A DNA stretch of 64,000 nt, taken from NCBI GenBank assembly GCA_016801885.1, contig CM028901.1, positions 18,053,095 through 18,117,094 of the forward strand, read 5' to 3'. The stretch's first letter is position 1; each line of letters begins with the position of its first letter. The position numbers and the translations under genes are program-made. The notes under the pieces were generated by a model, which was not told where the DNA came from, made no database searches, and saw nothing but the letters and a program-made list of their open reading frames with translations. The stretch is from Toxotes chatareus. Lineage: Eukaryota; Chordata; Actinopteri; Toxotidae. This document shows, piece by piece, positions 23,038 through 35,955 of the stretch.

Positions 23038-25389
23038 CTTCTCATGAAATGATTGTGACCATGTGATTTATTCTTGATAGATAAAGTGTATATCTTCTCA
23101 AAACTGTATTGATCAGTCTCTTCCAATGTGATTACTGATGTGTATAAATAGGAATAAAAAGAGGAATGTGTCTGAAAGCACAACTTTATGGGCAGCAGTG
23201 TATATCCTAGTGGGAAATGCACACTAACCTTTGGGGACTCATGTCACTGTGGGGTGAAACTGAGGTCTCCATAGAGACTGCTTTTTTAGGGTTGTACATG
23301 TTTTTTCTATCCACTCACTGTGCATTTGTGATTATTATTATTACTATTTTTTGTTTCTCTGATTCTCATGTGGCACTGTGGCAGCCTTATTAACCTATAT
23401 GCTTCCCCTCAAAGCAAACAGCTGAGCTGTTGTACACGGATTCACCGTTAGAGAGTTATAATATTTCTACTGGTATGTGAAGTGTATTATTTCAGGGAGT
23501 TTTCAGTTTTGCTGTTTAAATACAATATTATTTGCATTTACATTGCTGCAGGCATGAAACATATCTAATCACTTTAGTAAATAAAATGTAAAACAGCAAA
23601 AAGTAAACTATAAAAGGCAAAAAAAAAAAAGAAAACGGCAGTATTTGCATAGAGGACTATTTATTTTGAGTGTGGTATTATTGTCTTTCGGGGAGTTCAA
23701 AGGACTTCACAGTGGTGAATTCTTTTTTTTTTTTTTTTCTCTTGCATTTTCTGGCCAGTCAGACCAAAACTCCACCTGAGAGACAAAGGAGACACGAAAC
23801 TCCTCCACGTAACCAGTTTGTGTGCTGGGGTCTGATTCTCTTCCATCAGACCATCAGATCCGAGGCCCACTCATTCATCACCTGCCAGTTTCATATTCTG
23901 GTATTCAGATCAGTCCATCAGCTCCACACAAATTCATCAGGACTTTGTTTATTTGGACCCAGCTCTGAAACCTAAGACGACGAGTCCCCACGGCTCATAA
24001 AAACCTCCTGTCAACTTGCTCAAACACCGGTGCTTTTAATTTGAATCTTTAATTGAGCGTTCACTCACTAATAAGCTGTTGTGCCGTTGATTTAATTCAC
24101 TACTGCTGCTCAAAACATTCATTTATATCATATGTATTTTGTATTATTCACTTGCTATGACCTCGTACTTCTATTTTCTCTTGTCCTTTTGCCTCTTTGT
24201 TTTGTGTTAGTTGTAGTGTACAATCATAACACCGCCTGTGCATCACAAAATTCCAAAAAGTAAATCATTAAAAACAGCTCACAAATATATAGTTTTGTTT
24301 ATTTACTTACTTACTTATTTAAACAAGGCTCCATAATGTACTAATGCAGCTGGTCACTGGAGTTTTTTTTTATCAAACAAGAGGAAACAGTACGTTTGCT
24401 GGGAGCTATTGATCCAAATTTAGTGCTCCACTGAGTTTGTGGGGGCCACAGGACGGTGTATTTGGATTGAGTCAACGTAAACTACACAAACTAAACAAAG
24501 GAACATATTATCCAGTGCCACAGTGTGGCTCATTGATGTGTTTTTAATAGTGTTTGGACAACAATAGAGCTCTGTGGCTCAGAGGAATATGATATATCAG
24601 CCTCTGGATACACTCGATACTACTTAGTAAGATGCATTCATGGTGGGTTTGGCTCTGATGGGATTTGTGGACAATGAGTCTTGGGTTTTCTTATGTGTAT
24701 TAGGTGCTGAACTCTTCACTAAGAACTCTTGGTGCCATTTCAGCTTGAGCCGAACGTGTACCATCTCCCAGCGTGTGGGGCTGGGAACAGGGATAATTCC
24801 AGTTTGTTAAAACTTGTGTGTTGTCTTGTAGTTTTCCATCCTTAGTGCAAGTTATGGCAACACTGTGCTCAGCAGAGTAGTTTCTGGGATCTGGGAATGT
24901 TGCCTCACTACAGTAGGTAGAATTGGATCTTCCCCTTGTTTGGCAAAACAAATAGAATCAGCTCTGTGGGGATTAATCTCACTTCCTCTATTACCCAAAT
25001 GTTCAGTGTGAATGGCCCTTTAATGCACCAGTCTGTTAATAAACAGATGGCTGCTCTTACCTTTGTCTCCCTGTGGTGGAGTGCCTACTTCAGAGATATC
25101 ACATCTCTTTTCATTCATTTTCTGAGAAACTAAATATTCTGAATTGAATTTTTATGAAATTAATTAATCCCAGATGTAATGTGTCCCTAATTTGTTTCAG
25201 TATTATTTGTCCTACAGTGCCAGGTACCCACTGTACTGAGCCTATAAATCCAAATCTGTGCCTTGGAGCTTGGAATAGTTAGAAGAGAACTTTTAGTCTT
25301 ATAAAAATAGATCTCTTTGGTGCCATTCTAGGCTACTTACAACAGCTGATGCTGAAGTTATTAAATCTGCCTGCACAATTATTAAACAT
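19021..25389. other. Non-coding stretch, nothing recognised apart from simple repeats
   Basis: Six kilobases with no supportable gene. It contains a 16-bp motif repeated twice at 20947-20977 ('GTCAAAGAGGAAATG'), AC/GT microsatellites at 21211-21227 and 23009-23038, and poly-T runs (for example 23704-23719). The 167-aa minus ORF at 20137-20640 and 83-aa minus ORF at 24700-24951 show no domain and I do not call them genes. Confidence 0.5.
23009..23038. repeat. (GT)n microsatellite
   Basis: About 14 perfect GT units in otherwise unremarkable sequence. Confidence 0.95.
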
Positions 25390-25705
25390 TTAAATGGAAG
25401 ATTTCATATTGCTGGGTTCTCATTACCTTTCTCTGAGATTCTGCTCCATCACATCATTCATGCTGCCAATCTCCTGTTCTACCACATCCCAAAGGGGTTC
25501 TACTGGATTCAGGTCTGGAGACAGAACCTGGTCTTCCAGTCTTCATCTGTCTAGTTTTGGTAAACCTGTGTCCACTGCAGCCTCAGAGCTCTGACAGGAC
25601 TGGAGCTCCTGACCTGACCTGCAGGGTTTTTTTTTTTTATATTGCACTGCTGCCACATGATTGGCTGATTGAACAAATGTGTAAATAAGCAGGTGCTTCT
25701 TGTTC
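25390..25705 (-). repeat. Transposon-like interspersed repeat fragment
   Basis: 'ACCACATCCCAAAGGGGTTC', then 'TTCAGGTCTGGAGACAG', then 'CATCTGTCTAGTTTTGGT' and, near 25655, 'CTGCCACATGATTGGCTGAT' match in order a long repeat familiar from fish and other vertebrates. It is heavily deleted here. I recognise the order of blocks but not the superfamily with certainty. The coding direction is probably minus. Confidence 0.5.
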
Positions 25706-28624
25706 AGTTATTTTTGGTTTATGTCTAAATATTAGCTAAACAAATATTCAACAATACTCTTTGCATTCCTTAAAGATCTATCACCCACATGTCGTGGCCT
25801 TCATCAGTGAATGGAGTGCTGAGTTGTCATGGAGATGGTTCGGTCTCCATCACTAAGTGTGGAGTTCAGTCACAGATTAACCTATCACTTACGTTCACTA
25901 ACAAAACTATCAAGTACACCATCTTAAATTAGTGCTTCTTGTACGTAGCTTCATTGTATTATTCTCCTTCCCCTTTAAGAAACACTGACCTATGTGTAGG
26001 TCAGGAAGAGTACACACACTGTTCTAGTCTCATAACACACTTGTGACTCATAACATACGCTGAGAGCACTACAATATGTTCTTGCAACGAGCCTGATGTG
26101 ACAAACTGTCACATTGTCCGCTGTAGAGCAGTATTAAATCCACTTCACGTTGCTCTTCCTGCCCCATCCTGGACCGTGAATCACCCTCTTGCCTCTGTCA
26201 GCTTCTCCATGGTTGCTGAGCCATTTCAGGATAGAACTGCTGCCCAAGCTCATCAGCATTTGTTTCAGGTGTCAGCCTTGTAAAAAAGAGTGGAGAGGAG
26301 AGAATTTTTATATGGGGAAGACTGGATGTGAAGTCAGTGCTGTGGTGTGAGGTTTCCTGTAATTCTGTGGAGGACTCGGCAGCTATGAAACTACTGTGAG
26401 ACCGTTCAGCAAAGCAGGTTAATTGGGAGTACAAGAAACAAACATGATCAAGGAGCCTAAACACTCCCTTAAGAAGAACTGTAGCTGCTCTGACTCAGCA
26501 AGGTCTATTACACATGCTGCAAGATGCACAGGCCTGTTGCTAAGGGTGGGACACTGGTGCTCTGTATGTCCCCACCTGATGTGTGGGGACATACAAAAAT
26601 GTCTTCTAATTAATTAGCACAAGATTTTTCCACACTAAATTCTGTTTGGTGTCCCGTAACTGAAGGCATTGAAATCCTTAAGGATCTGCCGTTGCATGTC
26701 CAACCGACAGTCCAAAACCCAAAGATGTCCAGCCTACTCTCATATGCTTAAAAAAGTACTCAAATGATTAATTGATTGTCAAAATAGTTTGCCTAATTTA
26801 TTACCTAACTAATCATTTCAGCTCTGGTAGCTATCTAACTACAGTATGTAGGACGTTGTTGACATGCTACAAATAGCTGTATAATAGTTGTGATGGAAAT
26901 ATTTTCATCCATCACTAAAAGGGGAGGCCAGCATGACCGATGCTCAAACCTCCTCCTCTGGCTAGGTATGATGCAAAAAAACCCCCAAAAAAACAAACCT
27001 TCATGTTCTTCCTTCAGCTCCTTCTGGAGGCTTGAGGTATTCACCCTTAATCTGCATTTCAGAGTTTGTGTTCTTTTCATGAAATCCGCCAATTTAGAAT
27101 CCAATGACCTTATTCTGTCACCAAAGCCCAGAATGATGCACCTCCACGAGAATATTGCGGCAATTTTAGTCCTGAAGGTGGATCTGTGATCTGTCCCTGG
27201 GATTTGACGTGTGGCGCGGCCCTCGGGTTTTATTTGGAGACGGGAGTAGGAGGACGGGGGCTGCTGTTGGCTCTGAACACTCTTCTATCAGAATTATTGT
27301 CACAGTGCTTCAAGTGCTTCTTTCATCACTCACTCCAGCTACAGCTTTCTTTATTTCCAGTCTCGCCTGAACTTTTTCCAACCGGCGTCCTTTGGTTGTC
27401 ATGAACCTCTTTTTTTTTTTTTTTTTTTTGGTCTCCTGCTCGGTGCTCGTCATTCTTTCTGTGTGTTTCTCCATTTTCCTTCTCTCTTTTAATTTCAGTT
27501 CATCTTATGGAAGATCTGAAATGCCCCAGTTAAAACAAATCAAACTAACAAAGTAAAAAACAATACACAGTGTTAGGTATTTCATTTTATGGAGGCATTT
27601 AAATAAAAAGGATAATCATCTTGCTTTTTGTTTTTAATAATTGAATGATCTGGGTTTTTTTGGGATATGAATTTTCCATGCCAGGAGACAAATTGAAGAG
27701 GTGTATAACTTTTAAGTGTCATCCAGCAGAGAGCAGCATACACCTGACAAATGCACCTTTATCTAACTTGTATAATCATCAAAATGTTCAATCAATCAAC
27801 TGTCCAATCACAGTTTAGGGACAGGACCGTGGGTGGGATCTAACTTTGCTAACACAAGCTTATGGCAGCCTCTAAGTGTCTCTTTGTGCAACTACCTGCA
27901 GAAAAATCAATCCCATAAAACATTTGTGACAGTCAATCACAAACATAACTGTATGTCTGGTCAGTAGTGTCCCTCTAACTGACAAGTTCACAGGAAATAG
28001 TTTTAATTTGAAAGGTAGTTGACTTGTTTTGCTTTGTTTTGTTTTGTTTTGTGCATGAACAATGTCTTGTCTTGTGTTTTGTGTTTCACTTTATTTCTTT
28101 CTTTTAATTTGGTGGTTTTAAATCTTCCATACCAGCAGAGTTTTAACCGTCATCAGCGCAAGAAAACAGTGTTGTTCCCCTCAATGTTTCAGCTTTTCGT
28201 CTTCATCCTGGCTGGTCTGGCCTCTGTACCTCTCAGCGTCTAATTCGGTGTCCTTTGTAATGAGAATGATGCACTGCTGTTTCAGAAAGCATCACAAACG
28301 TGTCACATTTGTCTGATTTCTATTTCTTTAAGTGACTGTAAAGTTTGAGGAGTGGTATCACGCTGTCATCACTGTCTTATACGCAAAGCAATGGACCTTT
28401 GTCTTTGACACGATTCACACAGTTACACACAGAATGAAAACATACATGTAACAAAAAAAAAAAATATATATATATATAGCATATAGTAGGTTTACATCAA
28501 TATAGAAAGAACTGTGTGGGAGATACAGCCCACATAGACCCCAGAGTTTGAGGGTTTCATATGTAATCATATGTAATCACACAGATACACAAGGTCAAAC
28601 AAAATCCACATATTTAATATTTTC
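25706..28624. other. Non-coding stretch, nothing recognised apart from simple repeats
   Basis: No supportable gene. It holds a T-run at about 27411-27429, GTTTT repeats at 28027-28049 and an A-run plus (TA)n at 28452-28478. The ORFs at 26835-27189 overlap on opposite strands without domains. Confidence 0.5.
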
Positions 28625-29140
28625 TGTCTCAGATCTTCCCTGAGTGATTCTCTCCAGACCTTCACTGCAGTCTCCTTTAGCTCTTGCTTGTTGTGAAGTC
28701 TCTCCGCCTTCAGTCTGCTGTTCAATAAGTGGAATGCAGCTCAGTCAGACTGAGATCAGGCATCTGACTTGTCCAGTCAAAGATATACCACCTCATCACC
28801 CTCACAAGCTCATTCGTATACTGCCATCTTTTGGGTCATGGGTTATTTTTTTGTTCTCCATACTTCTTCTCTTTCCATCAGCAGTGGGTTTGCGTCTTGT
28901 GGTGAATCCTCTGAAGTTATGCTCATGAAGTCTTCTCTTGATCGTTGACAAGGAAAGCTGTATGCCTACATTCTGGAGAGCGTTCTTGGCTTGACTTGAC
29001 TTCTTGACATTAAAGGGTTTTTCCATGCAGATGATCTTCCAGGTCGTTTGCCATTTTCTAGATTTCCTTTGCACACCTGCTTTTTTAGGAATGTATCCAG
29101 CTGTTTTGACAAACCAATGACTTTGTGTACTGCATCTCAC
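28625..29140 (-). pseudogene. Tc1-like transposase pseudogene
   Basis: On the minus strand a 112-codon frame (29140 down to 28802) includes SLSTIKRRLHEHNFRGFTTR, the second half of the bipartite helix-turn-helix DNA-binding region of Tc1 transposases. Continuing in another frame (about 28775 down to 28625) it reads DWTSQMPDLSLTELHSTY, the decayed 'DWPSQSPDLNPIEHAF' block, followed by an SPQNKQEL-like region. The central catalytic region holding the first aspartates is missing and at least one stop interrupts the C-terminal block. It belongs to a different Tc1 subfamily from the pseudogene at 13770-14280. Confidence 0.82.
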
Positions 29141-31590
29141 TGATAGATCTTGCTTTTTTTTTTGTGAGCCTCATCATTATCGTCTTCATTTGCAACCCTT
29201 GCAGTCTGGGCTCTATGTGCCACACATTTATTACTGTACCTGCTAAACCTACTAAAATTAAAGCTAAGACTTGGCACTGCAGTTTTCATTATCTTAATTC
29301 ACATTGAAGATGCTGAAGCACAGAGCCTGAACAACAGAAAACGTGTATCTGTCCAAATACCTACAGTCTGGACTGGTACCAATTTACAGTAGTTGAGAGC
29401 AGTTTGGCTGTAAAGTGCAAATATGTGCAAGTGTTAGGGCACTAATTCTGTCAAAGCTTGTTTATCATGTTAATGGAATTTTTTTGAATATATTTGTCCT
29501 GGCTTGGGAGGGGGGTTCTTATCACAGCAGCTGGATGGGAGGAGTTGGAATGTACTATGGTGGGGGTGTGATTGCTCCTGTGTGATGAGGCTCGGTCTGT
29601 GAGCATAGTCCTGAAAATGCAAACGCAGCACTCTCAGGCTCACAGTGAAGAGACTTGACGGGGCCGGTGGTGGATTTTTTGACAGTCCACCCGACCAGCA
29701 GTTGCTAACAGTAGCTAACCCACCTGGTGATGCTTGTTAATGTTCCTTATTTTATAAGCTAAGAAATACATGTTTCCTTTTAACTGATGGAAGGGTTCAT
29801 ACAAAGTATGGACAAAGGTCCCTGATACCTGCATCAGGGAGTGTGTGTGCATGGTAAATACTGTAGCTCAGTTCCTTGCGAGAGAGCTGAGCCAGAAAGT
29901 ACACTAGTGTGTGACATTACTGTGACAACTGTGACAAACGCTGAGCAGATTAGGTTAAAACATTGCTATTATCTCCTCGGAGCAGCGGCTCTCACCCACG
30001 TTAGTGTGCGTGCACGATGTCGGGTATCATGACAGTCCTCTCAGAGTGTAGGCAGTGGGGACGGTTGGGACTGTTCCACATATATAAACACAGTTAGCAC
30101 GACACTACAGATCCTCCAAATTCAGCGGCATCGTCCACGCCCACTGAACTGACGCCCCCCTATCAGCAACAGGACGTCATTTCTCAGTTTCTCAAATGGG
30201 AGCATTATGTGGAGGAGAGTTTCATATTACTTCCAGTGTGAAAAAGATGGATATCCTTACTGCTCTGGTCCTGGAACTATGTTGGGACTATTATAATAGT
30301 CACAGGGTTACCGTCAGCGTTTCGGACAAGCAGCCGAAACGCTGCTCGTCCGAAACGTCAGTAGTGATACTGACAACATAATATTTAGTTTGATGTTTTT
30401 CTGTGGTGATGTGGTGACAGACTGTTCTGTCCCTGTCAGTCTGGGATGACCACGAACGTTCTGGCCTGGTTCTCTCAGCCAGGCTGCAGTCATCTGACCT
30501 TCAGCTTCAGTCCAGGCCAGAATGGCTGCTATAACACACTCTGACACACACGCAACCAGTGAGCAAACACAGAACACAGCAGCTCCACTCCCTTACACCT
30601 GCTGTCAGCAGAAAACCAACCTCTGTTTGATTGATTCACACTGTTTGTGTTCACCTGTGCAGAAAATCTACAATTTAAGCTCAAAGCTCACAGCCTGGAT
30701 GTGGACTGAAGGGCAGAGGAGCAGAGAAGGTGTCTAGACACCAGAGGACTCCCTGACCCTGCTGCTCTCAGTATTTTGGTTGGATTGTTTTGAGTCCCGT
30801 TTCATGGGAACTTGGGGAATTATCAGTACCATCATTTCTGTATCAAATTAAAGTGTAACTACAGCCGAGGCGTGGTCTTGTGGACTTGTAGCATGAACAG
30901 GGATGCAGAGAGATGCGAACAGTCTCTCTGTGTCTCTGCTGGAAAGACAGGGATTCGGGTAAAGCTGTTTTCAGTCCCTAGAAACACATTTAAAGGGTTG
31001 TGTTGTTGCTCGGCTAACTGTGCTGCTGTGTCATTGCCATGCATGGTTAGAGTTACCGTTTGTCAGTCTTAAATGTGTTGTTAAGATCTGAGTACACCAC
31101 TAGCTATTGATAGCGGCTCTGCATGAGAAGCAGTGTTCTGCTTTTTATACTTGACATGGCAGCTGCTATAGTCAGGGGGGGTCAACATACGTAATAGACT
31201 TCAGAGTCTGGCCAGTTTCATCGTGGTGAAGGAGGGGCGGGAGAAATCCCAGCAGACACATACAAGTTTTCCGCAGAAAAATCCATTTTCACACCCAATA
31301 TACCCGTTTGCAGGATAAATTGCCTGTGTTAACATCTTCAATAGATCATTTATTGTGAAGTTCCTCTCACAGATCAGCCTCACCCCACTACTGAACATAA
31401 CCCTCAGTGGACAATACCACTTGTACAGTTCAACAAAAGCCCCATTTTTTCAGTTACAGGATTGTGTATCTTGATAAATCTGTAACAAAATGAGGTGGTT
31501 ACTTGTTTTTCCAAAAATGAAACAAAATTATCTCCAAAAGGAAAACTGGAGCCAGATCCTTTAGCTCTAAGGCTCCTCTACTGACAAAAC
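29141..31590. other. Non-coding stretch with a strong hairpin
   Basis: No gene recognised. The main features are a 14-bp perfect palindrome (30287-30300) and a 17-bp-arm hairpin (30318-30357). Short ORFs (for example 30196-30381 and 30812-31072) have no domain. Confidence 0.5.
30318..30357. repeat. Inverted repeat, 17-bp arms with 6-nt loop
   Basis: Left arm CGTTTCGGACAAGCAGC (30318-30334), loop CGAAAC (30335-30340), right arm GCTGCTCGTCCGAAACG (30341-30357), with one G:T-type mismatch. The loop itself pairs with the left arm in a shorter alternative (AGCGTTTCGG with CCGAAACGCT), so two competing hairpins are possible. It is unusually CpG-rich for the region (six CpGs in 40 bp). A 14-bp perfect palindrome, ACTATTATAATAGT, lies 18 bp upstream at 30287-30300. 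No element boundary or gene explains it. Confidence 0.85.
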
Positions 31591-32145
31591 CATCCACCAG
31601 TTTGGGTCCTGGAGGCAGACACCCTCTCCATGTTTAAGAGGAGGCTAAAAAAACCTTCCTCTTTGATAAAGCTTAAGTTAGTTCTGGCTCAATCTTTCCT
31701 TGAACCATTCCCTAGTTAAGCTGCTATAGGTTTAGACTGCCAGGGAACTTCCCATGATGCATCTGGCTCATCTCATTCATATCCCATTAATACATATTAC
31801 TGACTCAGCTTCTTCTCTTTCCTGTAGTTCTGTTCTTCCTCCTCTCTCCCTTCTGCTGTCGCTCTCTGCAGGTTCATCTGCCTCCAGAGCTGTAGAGTCT
31901 GGACCTCCTGCTGTGGGCCACCTACTGCCCCATTATTAGTCTCATTAATCTCTATTATTATTAGTCCCGTTATTAGTCTTATCATTAGTAGTTTTACTAT
32001 TGTTATTGTTTGTATTATCATTAGTCCTATTACTAGTCCTATCAGTGTCGTATTATTATTATTAGCCTTGTAATTATGTAGAACCTGCACTGTGCTATGT
32101 TCTCTTTCCTCTGTGCTATATAAATACAACTGACTTGACTTGACA
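31591..32145 (+). mobile_element. LINE 3' end (L2/Rex-like), 5'-truncated
   Basis: The frame at about 31608-31670 reads EADTLSMFKRRLKKPSS, like the C-terminus of teleost LINE ORF2 ('DTLS.FK.RLKT.LF'). A frameshift then gives FLFDKA. The 3' untranslated region follows ('GGCTCAATCTTTCCTTGAAC', 'CATGATGCATCTGGC'), with an AT-rich TTATTAGTC repeat cluster at 31933-32070 and the characteristic end 'CTATATAAATACAACTGACT' then TTGACTTGAC near 32115-32143. Only the last part of the element is present, as expected for 5'-truncated insertion. Confidence 0.7.
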
Positions 32146-33619
32146 AGAGAGGTTTCTTGGCATAATAGAATTTGGTATGTAGTAATAACCAGAAACGGAT
32201 GTCATTACAATATAAAAATATCCTCTTAGAATTTTTTTAATTCAGCTTCCTCGGTTTAATTTCTTTCTGCAGACTCTTCCAAATGACTGGAGCACTTGTC
32301 TGATCACCAGGGACAGACAAATATTCCCGTACGAGCTTTGTAAGATGAGAGTTCAGCGGGACGTGCAGGTGTCTAATGTGAATTCAGGTGTGAAAGCAGG
32401 TGAATGTCCCACAGAAGAATGTGACTAATGGCTGCAGGAAAGTTGTTAGTGAGTCGCTGCCTGTCAGCTCGGTCTGTGTCAGGACAAATCATTTCAGCTC
32501 ACACACACACACACTGACAGCTGAATCTGTTGATTTAGCACTCTGTCAGATTACAGCACATCTGCTCAGACCGGGCAAAACCAAATTACTTAATGGCGCA
32601 CAACAATCTTTGAGATGGGGTACGTGAGCATGGCATTAATATCTCCTCAGGCCAGTAAGAGTTCATAACTTTTACAGTCTGCTCTATTACTTGTATAAGA
32701 CTATAATCTTATTGTTGTTTTTCGAAACAGCTGCACAGAGGACAAACTTAAATTGAGTTGGAGTAACCAAAGGCACTCTGTGATTGTTTTTTTTTTTTTC
32801 CCTATTTTCATTCTTCCTGTCAGAAAGGTGAGGGGTGGGGATACAGCCCAGGAAGAGAAGATACGTGTGTGACTTTTGGATGGAATTATCGAGCTGTTTT
32901 GTAAGTAGCTTAGCGAGTGTGTTTCCTCTGATGGTCTGAGCGCAGAGCTCGAGTGAGATCAGGGTTTCAGCTGGGTCCCTGTTCACTACGTGGACTGACT
33001 GCTGATCCCTCTCTCTTCTCCCAGAGAATGTCTGACTGCGCTGACAGTAAGGGCGTGTATGTGCAAATCAAGACATCCTTCTGGGGGAAAAAAAAAAAAA
33101 AAAGACGTCAGCTTTTTGTCAAAAAGCCTGATAGGACAAATGTTTCTGTTTTCCCTCACAGGGACCCCTAGTGGCCATGTGAATAAAGATTCTTGTCTGT
33201 CAGCAGAAGAGGGGAAATTAGTGTGACATACTCTGAAAACTCCCTAAGGAGGTGTTTGGGGTGGATGGACAATATCGACCTTCAGAGCCAACGCACACTG
33301 TCAGACTATTTTTCCTCCAGTAAATTTAGAGGGTAGTTCACATGAAAAGGGACAGAAGAGGCTGTGTGTAGAATAAAAAGAAGGGTAACATGAAAGACAA
33401 GTTCAAATCCTGGCTTCTTTCACTCATCAGATTGTTGGACAGGTATCTCTGTGTAAAACAAAGCACCCAGGTGTTCTGTCTTCACGTGACAGACTTAGAT
33501 TAAAGACAGGTCTTTATTTCTATTTTCCCATGTTCCCCAGTTAATACAAATGCATAACCTCCTCCATGTTCATCTGTTGTCTTTCTAAATTTAGTATAAT
33601 GTCCATTTCCACAGCACTA
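32146..33619. other. Non-coding stretch, nothing recognised
   Basis: No ORF with a domain. There are poly-T at 32788-32799 and poly-A at 33089-33103 runs and a short AC run near 32501-32513. Confidence 0.5.
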
Positions 33620-33810
33620 ATTCCATCAGGGGCAGTGCAGTGGTCACCTCACAAGAAGGTTCTGGGTTCGAATCCACCTGTGTGGAGTTTGCATGTTCTC
33701 CCTCCCCCCAGGTACTCCAGGTTCCACTCATAGGCCAAAGACATCCAGATTAGGTTCACTGGTGACTCTACATTGTGAATGTGAGTGTGAATGCTTGTTT
33801 GTCTCTCCTA
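33620..33810 (+). repeat. SINE-like dispersed repeat with tRNA-like B box
   Basis: Contains 'GGGGCAGTGCAGTGGTCACC', an exact tRNA-type B-box consensus GGTTCGAATCC at 33665-33675, 'TGTGGAGTTTGCATGTTCTC' (33682-33701), and the distal 'GTGAATGTGAGTGTGAATG'. It is the most complete of the copies in this window. The B box suggests an RNA polymerase III internal promoter, but no full tRNA fold is present, so it is not a tRNA gene. Confidence 0.7.
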
Positions 33811-34450
33811 CCTCCCTATATAGGCAGGCTTTTAATATGGAAAAACATCAGGAAGCTCTGACTTGTGTTGACTTTCACATTGAACATTAGTACCAAAAGA
33901 AAGAGTGACAAAAAAATTGGGAGAGTTATTTTGAAATTAAAATGATGTTTTGCCCACTGGCTAAAGTGTAGTTCCTAATGTGACTGTGTGGTGTCACTAC
34001 CCACTATGTGAAAGGAAGTTTAGTTTAGCATAGAAGAAAGTTAGTGGAGAGTGAATGCAGGAGATTCCAGACACAGTGGCAAAATGAGACCACGACAGAT
34101 GAGCCGAATGGAACAGCATCCCTGGTGTGCAGTAAAGTGGAGAAAAGGCCATGAAATGGCACGTTATTATACATCAGGAAACACACTGCACCAGAGCCGC
34201 CCAGCTGGGCAGTGTGATAAGTACTGTGTCTACCACGCAGATGTGCTCCGGCTTTGTCGTGGGTCAGTTCTAGGGAGCGGTTCTATTAGCTGAGATGTGA
34301 TCTCTTTGAAAGAGAAAAGCCCACAGCCTTGTTGAACTGAGTAACCCTGAGCTGTTGGCAGACTTTGCTTTTTTTTTTTTTTTTTTTTTTAGTTGATCGC
34401 ACCGGCCATCTGAGCACCTCAAACAAAAGCCTGCAAGGAAAAGATGGGCT

Positions 34451-34476
34451 GTGTGTGTGTGTGTGTGTGTGTGTGT
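34451..34476. repeat. (GT)13 microsatellite
   Basis: Thirteen perfect GT units. Confidence 0.95.
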
Positions 34477-35909
34477 ACTCACATCACTGACCACTGAATT
34501 TAACCAGTGCTTTCAAGAATTTGCCTGACAATGTCAAGGACATGAACCTGTTAGTCACCGCCAGCAGCTCCCACTGTCAGAGTCTGGAAAAGTCCAGATT
34601 AGGGCAAATGAAGCTCCGATGCTCAGCTTTTATTTGGCTCTGCCACATATATACATAACATACATAACATTTTCTGTTATGAAATCACCTGACCTGACAG
34701 CAGCTCTCCAGTCCAAGACCCCAACATCACTGAACCCACTGGCAGTGCCATTTACTGCCGAGTTCAGTTTAATTGTGTGGTGATAAAATCATATTACTGC
34801 CAAATTCAAGTGTCCAGCACAAAATGTTTTAAACTCGGGAGGCAGAGCAGGTGCACCGCATTAATCAGAGGGTCGGTAGCTGAAAACCCAGGTCAAATTT
34901 CCCAACATACAGAAAAGCTGATTCTGTCTCACATTTATTTCACAGTGTCTTTCCATGTACGTGGCATTTCACAGATTCATCAGTGAAAACCAGCCTGAAA
35001 CACATATGCATTGTCTTTGCATATTATGTGTTTTGGAATGATTTTTGAGTTTTTGTATTAGTGTGAGCGTGTGCGAGTTTGTGTTGTTCTGCGAGCATGT
35101 CTTAAATCATCTGTGCAGCCCTGACATTCAGCGATTGGTTTGTTCTCTTGCCTTCAGGCTGTTTTCATACAGTCTCCCAGCATCACTCTGGGCTTAGACA
35201 GAGTTTCTTGGCTAGAGAACAGCAATGCCAGGGAGACAATTATAAAGATGCAGTGTACAGTTGAGATTAGGGAAACTAGGAGCTAACGTCCCACTGAGGA
35301 GAAGGATTTCTGTGGTCCTGCTCTGCCCTGGAGTGTTTTCTAGCATTACACAATCCCTCACAGGATTAGACAAATTCTATTACTAATCACTTCTGGCATA
35401 ACAATTCCAGTAGTGACCAATTTCATCCTATGAGGAATTTTCCATGATGTATATGGGCGATGGCATTAGCTGTACAATAGGCCTTTTAACTAACCAGATA
35501 TGATCTTAATTAAGCTTTTATGGGAGATACTATGTTAAAGAGAGGAGCAGAGCTAAACAAGTGACTCCACTGCATTTTTTTTTTTCCAAAGCACCATGCT
35601 GTTTCTGTCTTTTAACATGAAGGTTAGAGGTTGGCCAAGCATGTATTTAAACAGCTTGATATTGATATTGCGTAAATTCTGGTGCTTACAAGACCATCAA
35701 GTGGTGACGGTGATGGTAAGCATTAGTTATTCATTCAGACACTAAACAAATGATCAGGGTTTACATTTTTGGAAACATGATGGTTGGAGCGGACATGGTA
35801 CGAACATTCAGATTGGACAAATCCGCAAAATGTCCCCTTTGTATAGCAAAGCAAATATTAGTTTAACCCTGAAACTAATGTTTGCTTTTTAAAATTTGAA
35901 CCTTAACCG

Positions 35910-35955
35910 TCTCTCCGTCTCTCTCAACCCAACCGGTCGAGGCAGACGGCCGGTA
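35910..35955 (+). repeat. Scrap of a LINE 3' untranslated region
   Basis: 'CAACCCAACCGGTCGAGGCA' followed by GACGGCC is a block I recall from the 3' region of the L2/Rex-like LINE whose other fragments are at 31591-32145 and 40880-41165. Only about 45 bp can be recognised. Confidence 0.45.

Noticed and set aside
24700..24951. 83-codon minus ORF with several cysteines
   Set aside because: No domain recognised and no supporting context; not enough to call a gene.
28802..29140. A host helix-turn-helix gene on the minus strand
   Set aside because: The motif order and the downstream WPSQSPDLN-like block identify it as a Tc1 transposase remnant.
33665..33675. Possible tRNA gene because of a perfect B box
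   Set aside because: No A box at the right distance and no cloverleaf; the context is a dispersed SINE-like repeat.
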